Source: Lichenostomus cassidix
Taxonomy: Eukaryota > Chordata > Aves > Passeriformes > Meliphagidae
Direction of reading: 5' to 3'
Assembly: GCA_008360975.2 (NCBI GenBank)
Contig: CM039199.1
Coordinates: 2,620,530-2,684,529, forward strand
DNA length: 64,000 nt
This document shows, piece by piece, positions 1 through 9,800 of the stretch. The number at the start of each line of letters is the position of its first letter. Within the stretch, counting starts at the first letter, position 1. A program made the translations under genes and the position numbers. The notes beneath the pieces are model-generated. The model searched no databases. It saw nothing but the letters and a program-made list of their open reading frames with translations, and was not told the DNA's origin.

Positions 1-663
1 TCCCAGAGACTCTGACAGACCTCAGAGCTCTTGGAGAGTAAGGCTGATCTCATTGGGTCCCAGTCAGATATGTAAAACATGTCACCAAAGGTACCACATT
101 ATCAGATTTCTTTAAAAAAAAGTATAATTTAGCTATTAAGCGAAGCAGAAATTCAGGTCTCCATCTCAGTCCTCTGTGGAGATGCACAGGAGCGATGCAG
201 GAGCCTCCAGGCACAATCCACTTCTAAAACAAGGCAAAGGATGCAATCAATTATTTAGCTGAGTACAGAGGCAGACGGGCACGGCGTGGCACTTCTGGCT
301 CTGTCTGCTCAGCCACCTTGAGGAGACCTTGGGCCTGTGGCAGCAGGAATGCTGCTCCTGACACTCAGCATCACCTGCCAGGAGAGCAGTGGGGGACAGC
401 AGGCACTGCTTCAGCCCCACAGCTGAGCAGCAGCTCTCGGGCTCTCACATCATGCCAGAGTTGCAGGTCATGCCAGATGGAGGCAGGAGTTTATCCCAAA
501 GATTTGGGAAATGGAAGCACTTGCACACCACATCTCGGTTAGGAACCTTTAGGCTGGGCTCAGTAAACCCTCTCCAAGCTCTTTCCTGTGCTTTAAGCCC
601 AGGTCCTTGAGTTACAAGTGCTCATCCACGGGCAGGAAATAACAGAGAGGAGACTTGGGAGAT

Positions 664-768
664 CACAGAGCCATGGAATAATTTGGATTGTAAGGGACCT
701 TAAGGATCATCTACTTCCAACCCCACCACCACCTTTCCACTAAACCAGACACTAATTAATCTGTTGTG
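664..768 (-). mobile_element. CR1 LINE 3' fragment
   Basis: Diverged antisense CR1 3' end (CACAGAGCCATGGAATAATT, then a 'gggaccttaaggatcatct' segment), about 100 bases. Confidence 0.75.
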
Positions 769-1805
769 GAGGATTGTTGTGGGTTAAATGGCATGTACTG
801 ACAGTATCAGATGTGCTCTAGCCTTGTGCTCAGAATGAATCTGTGAGCAAAAACTCAACAATAAACTACAGAGGCACCTCATATTCCAGCTTTACAAAAG
901 GGTCTTCAGTCATTAAAACCAAACTGAGGATCCCTAAAGAGTAATTTGCTCCACATAAGTTAAAACACTCTGGCATTTTCTGCCATTCCCATTTCAAGAA
1001 AGGAATGTTTTCCTTTGAGGAAAACCTCCCCAAAAATCACAGGTGAGAAAAGCCCTTAAATGGTTCCTGTGCTCGTGCAGGAGAGTTGTGCAGAGAAGGC
1101 AGTCAGGCTCTGGTGCTCCTCTGCCCTGGGAAGCTCTTGGCAAGCTCAGCTGTGGTTTTGGTTCCTCTGCTGGCACCTGCTGTACTTTCTGCTTCACATT
1201 CATTGGTGCTGCCACATTTCCTCATTTCCTGGCATGTCCCCGTGTCCCTTGAAGGTCCCCAGGAGTTGTTCAGTGCTCAGAGGTTTGCGTTACCAAGAGT
1301 TTTGTGAGTTCAACACGACCCTGGTGACACCAGCAGCTTTGCACAGAGGGCTGCTGTGCCCCACACTCTGTCCTGCCCCCCAAGCTGCCTGCTGGGAGCA
1401 GTCCCTGGCACAGCCCCTGCCTTTCCCAAAAACGTGCTCAGGCACTGTCTGGGAAGGTGTTGGTTGGCACAGGCCAGGAGCTGTGGGTGGCTCACAAACA
1501 GGCTCGGATGATCACAGGCCGGTGCTTAAGTCCACACCTTGGCTCTGTTTCATTTACTACTATAAACAAATCCTCTGCTGCTGTTTTATCCATCCTTGAG
1601 TGATCCTGAAGGCAGGAATAGATCTCCTGGGAGTGACTGCTCTGCAAGTCACCTTGCAAAACAGGGCAGCACTGAGTGTAAAGGGACCCCATGGTGTTTT
1701 GACTTGGCTAAACATGAACATTATTTCTTTGGATGGCTTCAGTTTAAAATCCTCATTGTTATTATCTGAGATGTCATTAAGGAAGCTACATAAACTGACA
1801 GAGGG

Positions 1806-2037
1806 TGAGGTTAGATGGGATATTGGGAAGGAATTGTTCCCTGTGAGGGTGGGCAGGCCCTGGCACAGGGTGCCCAGAGAAGCTGTGGCTGCCCCTGGAT
1901 CCCTGGCAGTGTCCAAGGCCAGGTTGGACAGGGCTTGGAGCAGCCTGGGACAGTGGAAGGTGTCCCTGCCCATGGCAGAGGAATGGAACTAGATGACATT
2001 TAAGTCCCTTCCAACCCAAGCATGATTCTGTGATCTC
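1806..2037 (+). mobile_element. CR1 LINE 3' fragment
   Basis: Sense CR1 3' end with the segment 'tgtgagggtgggcaggccc' and the terminal CATGATTCTGTGATC. It belongs to the window's dominant, little-diverged CR1 type. Confidence 0.92.
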
Positions 2038-3093
2038 CAGAGAAAGGCTGCAGGAGGGGTGGTGGGATGGTTGAGCATGTTTGGTGTGTGGATCTGGTGC
2101 AGGTCTGTCCAGTTTGTTATCCCATCTCCAAGAAGGACCAGGCACCAGGAGCAGCACCTCAGGGAAGTGTAACAAATAGGACAGGGATGCAGATACTCTT
2201 TCCTGGTGCATCTTTGGAGCATCTGCTGTCTTAGATTTCCTACACCCATTTGAGAGAATGGGTGACTGTGTCTCATTGTCACTTGGTGAACCTGCCAAGT
2301 GTTGTGGAACTAGTTAGTAGTTCCACATTGAACTGTGGCAGTGAGTCCACTCTTTGTTTCGTTTGTTGTCCAAGAAATACTTGAGTTTCTGAAGCAGATG
2401 GCATGACCATTCTGATGCTTGCTTGTGTCTGTGCCACCTGTCTCTGGAGGTTGGTTTGATTACAACATGATCCTTTTTGAGATGGATTATTGAGGTATTT
2501 GTGTCATTTTAGGATGGTTAAGATGTGAAGCCATAATATTTTCTGTCTTATTCCTTTCCCAATAACTGTTCTCACGTCCTTAACCTTTGTGCTTCTCTTG
2601 AGCACTGAGGTGAGGCTTTTGAGAGCTCCCCAGTGACTTCAAAGCCTCTGGGATTTGGCTGCTGATTGGCACCAAACTGCTCTGTGTGTCAGTTGGGGTT
2701 ATGTTTTGATCATCTGTAAATACTCTTCACTTACTAGTATTAAATTTCAGACTCTTCTGGGTCATTCTCTATCATCAGTAGCTTTTTCATCTCAGTCCCT
2801 TCCCTTTCCAGGCCGTTTGGGAATGACTTGACCAGTGTGTTCATGTGAGAAATGCACTGGTTCCTGCTTCAGGCCTCCTGCCAGGTGTCAATAAGCACAG
2901 CCAGGGTAGGGTTCACATTTAGGGGTTGTTGATAAACACCAGCTCAGGCCTCCACCCAGAAACTCCCTGGTCTGATGCCGAGTGAGCTCATCTTCCCAAC
3001 TTACAGGTGATAAGTGAAATGGTTTAACAATGGGTCTGTAATTTAAGGGAGGAAAAAAAGAAAGAGAAGGAGAGAACAGAACAGCCTTAAAAT

Positions 3094-3182
3094 CAAGTGG
3101 AAGGTGTCTCTGCCCATGACAGGGGGGTGGAACAAGATGATCTTTAAGATCCCTTCCAACCCAAACCATTCCATGGCTCTAT
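3094..3182 (+). mobile_element. CR1 LINE 3' tail
   Basis: Only the last 90 bases of a CR1 3' end are present, from 'gtggaaggtgtctctgccc' to the terminal CCATGGCTCTATGAA. Confidence 0.85.
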
Positions 3183-3351
3183 GAAATAACTATTACTTTC
3201 CCAAAATACAACCATAACGATTTAAAGTTCTTCAGTCTGGTTTAATACATGAATACTGTCTATACTATGACCCATCTATTTACAGCAACACCTATTTTAT
3301 ATATTCTATATTTATAGATTACAGGATGTATTTATGTATATAAATAGATGT

Positions 3352-3445
3352 CAGAGGTTGGACTTGAAGGATCTTGAAGGTGTGAGGATCTTGTTGGTGT
3401 AAGGATCTTGAAGATCTTTTCCAACCTAAGTGATTTGATACTATT
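3352..3445 (+). mobile_element. CR1-like 3' tail with a 17-bp triplication
   Basis: Resembles the CR1 tail reading 'ttggactcgatgatcttgaaggtcttttccaacct'. The GGATCTTG segment is repeated three times at exact 17-base spacing (starting at 3,369, 3,386 and 3,403) before the tail resumes. Confidence 0.65.
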
Positions 3446-3651
3446 GTAAATAAAAACATGAGGCTGGTTTAGCCTCTGTGTCAGTGTTGTAGTGGTGAAA
3501 AATGATTGAGATTCCCTGCTGTGATGAGAGAGTCAGTGCTGTAGATAAAGCAGCTGCAGCCAGGAGTTGCTCAGGTGCTGGCTGTGAACACGGAATGTGT
3601 CCCAGGCTGTCCCTGTGCTCCGAGGCCCCACGAGGTGCTCTGTCCCCACAG

Positions 3652-3848
3652 ACACGTGCGCAACGGGGCGGTGATCGCGCGCTGCAGCCAGCCCGAGATC
3701 AGCTGGTGGGGCTGGCGCAACGCCGACGACGAGTACCTGGTGACATCCATTGCCAAAGCCTGTGCCTTGAACCCCGGAGCCAAGGCGGCGGGAGCTGCGC
3801 AGCACAGCGGCAGCAGCGACGGCAGCGAACCCTGCGACGCTGATTTCG
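3652..3848 (+). CDS. MTMR4: MTMR4 exon a: phosphatase domain, ISWWGWRN block
   Basis: This is the first coding exon in the window; its first base completes a split codon and it ends one base into the next. It encodes fragment residues 1-65, including ARCSQPEISWWGWRN and DEYLV, a highly conserved part of the myotubularin phosphatase fold upstream of the catalytic loop. The last third (GAKAAGAAQHSGSSDG) is a small-residue loop. It has an AG acceptor at 3,650-3,651 and a GTGAGA donor at 3,849. It is clearly more GC- and CpG-rich than the flanking introns. Confidence 0.95.
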
Positions 3849-6800
3849 GTGAGACAGCTCCTGCCGTTCCTGAACGGGGGATTCCTTAGTGCTCCCCACA
3901 CTGCCCACCCCAGTGTCTGGGTGCAGAACCTGAGCCCCATGGTGCCCTGACTGCCATATGTGGCTCTGTGGTGCCCAGAGCTCACCCCTGTGTGTCCCCG
4001 CAGACTCGTCCCTGACGGCGTGTTCGGGTGTGGAGAATGCAGGAACCCCTCAGAAGCTGCTGATCCTCGATGCCAGGTCCTACACGGCTGCCGTGGCCAA
4101 CAGGGCCAAGGGAGGTGGCTGCGAATGTGAAGGTACCAAGGGACAAGAAAATCACAGAGTGTTTTCCTCCTAGGGCACAGCTGGGGGTTGGGTCAGCATT
4201 TTGGTACTTGGTCTCTGGGAGCATGTTCCTACACAGGGATCTGGACAGGCTGGATCAATGGGCCAGTTGGGTGAGGTTCAGTCAGGCCAAGTGTTGGGTC
4301 CTCCATTTGGGTCACAACAGCCCCATGGAATGCTCTAGGCTGGGGCAGAGTGGCTGGAAAGCTGTCCAGTGGGAAAGGACCTGGGGGTGCTGGTTGGAAG
4401 CAGCTGAACATGGGCACAGGTGGGCAAGGGGTCAATGACACCTGAGCTGTACCAGCCACAGTGTGGCCACAAGACCAGGGCAGTGACCATCCCCCTGATC
4501 TGGTCACTGCTGAGGTACCTTCAATCTTGGGGTCAGTTTTGGGCCTCTTAGGACAAGAAAGACCATGAGGGGGAAATGGAGCTGGGAAGTGTCTGGAACA
4601 CCAGCAGCAGCTGAGGGAGCTGGAAAGGAGCTCAGCCTGGAGCAAAGGAGGCTCAGGGAGACCTTGTGGCTCTGCACAACCCCTCAGCTAGGGAGATCAG
4701 AGCATGAGTGAAAATGGCCTCAAGCTGTGCCAGGGGAGGTTTAGGTTGGATATTGGAGAAAAATTCTTCCTGAAAGGGTTGTCCAGCCCTGTCACAGCTT
4801 CCCAGAGCAATGGTGGAGACCCCATCCTTGGGAGTTTACCAGCTGTGTAGATGTGGCACTTGAGGACATGGGTTAGTGTGGCCTTGGCAGTGCTGGGGAT
4901 GGTTGGACTCGATGATCTTGGAGGTTTTTCCCAACCCTAGTGACTCCATGAACACCAGCACTGGTGTGTGAGGGGTGGCTGCTCTGGGATGTGGAGGCAA
5001 TTGCTGCAGTAGCAGCAGAGCTGGATTCGATGACCCTTGTGGGTCCCTTGCACCTCAGAATGTTCTGTAGCTGCTGTAGCTCTCTCTGAATGTTCTGTCT
5101 CTCCTGTCAGAGTATTACCCCAACTGTGAAGTCGTGTTCATGGGCATGGCCAACATCCACTCCATCCGCAACAGCTTCCAGTACCTGCGTGCTGTCTGCA
5201 GTCAGGTGCCAGACCCCAGCAAGTGAGTGACTCTTCTCTACCTTAGTTTGATGCCATATCTGTCAATGACCTGAGGGGTTTCACTCCCTTTTCTTTTTTT
5301 CTAACCCAGGTCTCTATTTGGGAAGGTGGAGGGATAGGAAAGTGCTCACAGTGCTTGAATGCTGTTCATTTTGATCCATTAATGCAGAAGGGATTGTGGC
5401 ACTGTCTCAGTGTCACTTGGTTGTGTGTGTCCTCTGGGGGTTTCTAAAATGTGGCCATATTTGAGAAAAATTAAATTTGGGCTTGGATTCCTTGCCCTTC
5501 TTTCCAGGCTGCCTGGCTCCTCTGGGAGATGTTTTAGAAAAGACTTTTTCACTGAGGACTCCAAGAAGACCAAAGTTAAAACGTGTATCTTTTTTCTTCA
5601 CTGGAGAGCTAATCACCAATTTTCTTGCTTTTTTCTCCCCCTTCCAGCTGGCTTTCAGCCCTGGAGAGCACCAAGTGGCTGCAGCACCTGTCTGTCATGC
5701 TGAAGGCAGCAGTGCTGGTCTCCAGTGCTGTTGACAGAGAAGGACGTCCAGTGCTGGTTCACTGCTCTGATGGCTGGGACAGAACTCCGCAGATTGTGGC
5801 ACTGGCAAAAATTCTCCTGGACCCTTACTACAGGACCATGGAGGTAGGATTGTGCTCTGCTGCAATTAATTTCTGTTCAAAGGCAGTTTTGTCTCAGAAT
5901 CCCCGTGCAATAAAGCAGGATTGTATTTGGGAATAAGCTTAGTGGTGTTTCCGAGCTGCTGTGGTGGGTGTTGGGTTTTCCCTGTTCTCTTCCTGCCTGT
6001 TTTGGGTGAATTATTCCTCACTCCTCTGCCCAGCCTGGGGAAATGCTGTGGGAAATACCACCTTATGCTCAAGGTTCAGCTGCATCCCTACTCTGAACTC
6101 TCTGAGCTGATTATTGCAGAAATAACAACTGTTAGTTTCTGTCTGGAAACCTCCAACACTGGTGAGCTTTGTTCCCAAACCAGGCACTGCTGCAGCCTCC
6201 TTCCCAGCCCTTCCTGGTGGATGGGGCTTGCTTTGTCCTGCCACATGCCCTCAGCAAAGTCTCTACAGCTATGTTTTTCTTTATTCCCAGGGCTTCCAGG
6301 TGCTCGTTGAATCAGACTGGCTGGATTTTGGGCACAAGTTTGGGGATCGCTGTGGACACCAGGAAAAGGTGGAAGACCAGAACGAGCAGTGCCCAGTTTT
6401 CCTCCAGTGGCTTGATGCTGTTCATCAGCTTCTGAAGCAATTTCCCTGCCTCTTTGAATTTAATGAAGCTTTTCTGGTAAGAAATACACGTGAAAACATG
6501 CCTTTGTGCCAGGTGTAAGCAGAGGCAGAGGGGAGAGCAGAGGGGAGGTCATGATGTTTTATGGTATTGGAGTTGAAAGAAAGGAGGTCTGCAGAGCCTG
6601 GCAGATTGTGATCACAGAATCCCAGAATGGTTTGGGTTGGAAGAGAGCTTAAAGCCCATCCCGTTCCATCCATCCCCTGCCATGGGTAGGGACACCTTCC
6701 ACTAGCCCAGGTTGCTCCATCTGACCTGGCCTGAAACACTTCCAGGGATGGGGCAGCCACAGCTCCTCTGGGCACCCTGTTCCAGTGCCTCCCCACCCTC

Positions 6801-9800
6801 ACAGGGAGCAATTTCTTCCTAATAACCAATCTAAATCTGTTTTAGTTAAAATCCATTCTCCAGTGAAGGGGTGGTGAAGGGTTTATATTCTCTGGTTTTT
6901 CTGAATCCCTTTTCCAGCCCGGGGAATTCAGATACCAGCAGCAGCACTGGTTTGATTTGCGTATCTCAGAGCTGTATGGGTCTGAAACATTTGAAAACAA
7001 AACAGGAAAAAAAAGTTAATCTCTGTCTTATCAAATAATGCAGGGGAGGGTTCTAGAGAGTCATTTGGTTCTAGAGGGATGGATTTGCTATCAGCTGGGT
7101 GTTGCTTTCTCTTTAATCTAAGAGATCCTTGTCCTGTCCAGTGTGGAAGAGAGGACAGCAGTGGGGTCACCCAGGGTAGGCAGTGCATGAGCCCTGCCAG
7201 AGAAGGGCAAGATGTGCCCCTGTAAAGAGGAACCCCCTGTTCCCATGGATCTGAGAGCTGCTCCTTCTCCATGCCACAGGTGAAGCTGGTGCAGCACACC
7301 TATTCCTGCCTCTATGGGACCTTCCTGGGGAACAGCCCCTGCGAGAGGGAGATGCACAACATCTACAAGCGCACGTGCTCCGTGTGGTCCCTGCTGAGGG
7401 CTGGCAACAAGAACTTCCACAACCTGCTCTACATGCCCGGATCTGAGCAGGTCAGTAGAGCTCCTGGCCCAGCTTTCCAGGCTTTCCCCTGGCAGGCACC
7501 ATATATATATTTATATTTTTAAATATATATATAAAGCACCTATCACTGTATTGATAAACATTCTCTGGAACCACTTTGAGGGCAGAGGTAAGAACAGGAG
7601 TCAGCCTGTTGGTACCTCAGCACTTCTGTTTCTAACCAATTAAAAAAATTAACAATCAGAAAAAAAAAAGCCACAAGACTGCTGCCAGCCTGCCTGGCTG
7701 GTGTTTAATACTGCTACTCCATCAGGGTTGGAGGGAGACCTATTGTGAATGGCAACAGGTTGCACTGTGACTTCTCCAGCTGTGCTGCAGAGCAGTGCAG
7801 GAGTCACAGCAGGGCAGTGGGACACTAAGGCTCAGACCTGTTACCAGTCAGAATGTCTCAGCAGCAGAGAGCTCGACAGGGAGAGAGCAAGCTAACTGCA
7901 CACAAAGCTCTCTCTCTGTGCTTAAGACTGAGTCAGGGACCCTTTGGACTCCTCCCAGACCACCAGACAGAGCTGTGTGTCAGTTATAAATACATCAGGT
8001 CAGTTGGAGGGGCTGGAGGGGTTTCCTGGGCGTTGGGCTCTGACACAGGTGGTGTCACAGGTGCTGCATCCCGTGTGCCATGTGCGTGCCCTGCACCTCT
8101 GGACAGCTGTGTACCTCCCAGCCTCCTCACCACACCCTCTGGGCCAGGATGACATGGACATGTACATGCCGCCCGGATCTCAGAGCCAGGACTTCAGTGG
8201 CAGGTGTTTGGACAGGTAAGAGCTTAGAGCTCCAGGCTCAGGGTGTTGCCTACCTACAGATCTTCTTGCCCTTCTTGTAGTTTCCCTGCTTTCCCCATTG
8301 TTCTCATGTTCCCTATGTAAGCAAAAGCTCTGTAGCAGTGTCCCAGCCACTCAGAGAAGGAGTTGAGGTCCCTGCTGCACCTCAAAGGCAGGAGGCCACA
8401 CTGTGGTGTTGTGCATTTCAGCTCCAGCAACTGCCCTGCCCCTCACCACCTACCCCCCAAGCTGTAATGGGCAACATTTCCCTACCCTCATCTCAGTTTT
8501 GACTGAAACCAGGGAAGTTTCTGGGGGGATTACTGTGAGATTTGCTTTGCTTTTGGGTTCTAGATTACCAAAGACGAGATCTATGGATGACCTGCTCTCA
8601 GCCTGCGACTCCAGCAGCCCTCTGACCCGCACGTCCAGTGACCCCAACCTGAACAACCACTGTCAGGAGGTGCGGGTGGGGCTGGAAACCCGGCATGCCA
8701 CCGCTGAGGGGACCGACGGGGCTGCAGTGGCCACAGGAGAGGCACAGCCCGTGGAGGAGGAGGAGAAGGAGGAGAACTCTCCCCTTCAAGGCAGCAGCCA
8801 TGCTGAGCATGAGGGGCAGAGTGGGCAGTCAGGCAGCCAGGCTGCTGTGCCAGCCAGCAGTGCCCCTGTGGAGGCAGAAGAGGGAAAGGGAACACACACA
8901 GAGGAACTGGATGGCATGGGTCCAGCTCCAAATCCTTCTGGTCAGGAAAACAGCGACAAGGTTTCCACCAGTTCTCAAAAGCAGCTAGAAACCTGTCCCC
9001 AGGAACCTTTGAAGGCTGCCGGCACGGTGTCCAATGGAGGAGGCTGCCCCAAGAGAACCACCACCCACCAAGACATTCCCAGCCAGGAGTCCCTGGCACC
9101 AGGCACCCCTTCTCAGGACACCCCAGGCCCTGCCCCGGGCATCCCGTGCCCGGATGCAGACAAGGGCAGAGGTGATGCTGGCCGTAGCGTGCCCTGCGAG
9201 GAGCCCAGCCGGCTGGGGAGGGTCCTGCTGGAGCAATGGCGCAAACCCATTTCCCAGAGCCAAAGCAGCGAGTTCTCCTTCCTGGGCTCCAACTGGGACA
9301 GTTTCCAAGGCATGGTGACGTCGCTCCCCAATGGGGAGCACGCACCCAGACACCTCCTCTCCTATGGCTGCTGCAGCAAGAGGCTGAGCAGCAAACCCCT
9401 GCGGGCCCCGGGCCTGTGCCTCAGCGGCCCATGGTCTGGCAGGGAAGGTGGGAAGCCCTGGGCCTGCACTGGCCATGTGGGCACACATTTTGGGAAGCCC
9501 AGCCGTTCGTGGCTGCCCTGTCACTTGAAACAAGCCTCTGGTCCCAAGCACATGCCGCCAAAATGTCCTTCTCCTGTGCCTCCTCTGTACCTGGACGACG
9601 ACGGGCTCCCGTTCCCCACGGACGTGATCCAGCACCGGCTGCGGCAGATCGAGGCCAGCTACAAGCAGGAGGTGGAGCAGCTGCGCCGGCAGGTCAGGGA
9701 GCTGCAGCTGCGCCTGGACATTCGTCACTTCTGCGCCCCGCCAGCCGAGCCCCCCATGGACTATGAGGATGACTTTGTGAGTAGCTGCTCCCCACACTCA

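Larger units (their letters stand above)
1..3651 (+). other. MTMR4: MTMR4 intron (3' part), with CR1 fragments
   Basis: The window opens inside an intron of MTMR4. The preceding exon should encode the start of the phosphatase domain, and no segment resembling it was recognised here. The stretch ends in a normal acceptor (CCCCACAG, AG at 3,650-3,651). Apart from four CR1 fragments (664-768, 1,806-2,037, 3,094-3,182, 3,352-3,445) and an AT-rich patch near 3,285-3,350, it looks like unremarkable unique intronic sequence. Small open frames here have no family resemblance and no coding signature. Confidence 0.75.

Noticed and set aside
1786..2298. 170-codon - strand frame, and similar 80-150-codon frames at 13.5, 19.3, 25.3, 35.5 and 47.0 kb
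   Set aside because: All overlap CR1 3' ends, and their similar peptides (PGIQGQPQLLWAPCARACP) are the same repeat translated.
8581..9797. 254- and 270-codon open frames on the - strand opposite MTMR4 exon h
   Set aside because: They are shadows of the real, GC-biased + strand exon, whose translation matches MTMR4 and is bounded by proper splice sites.
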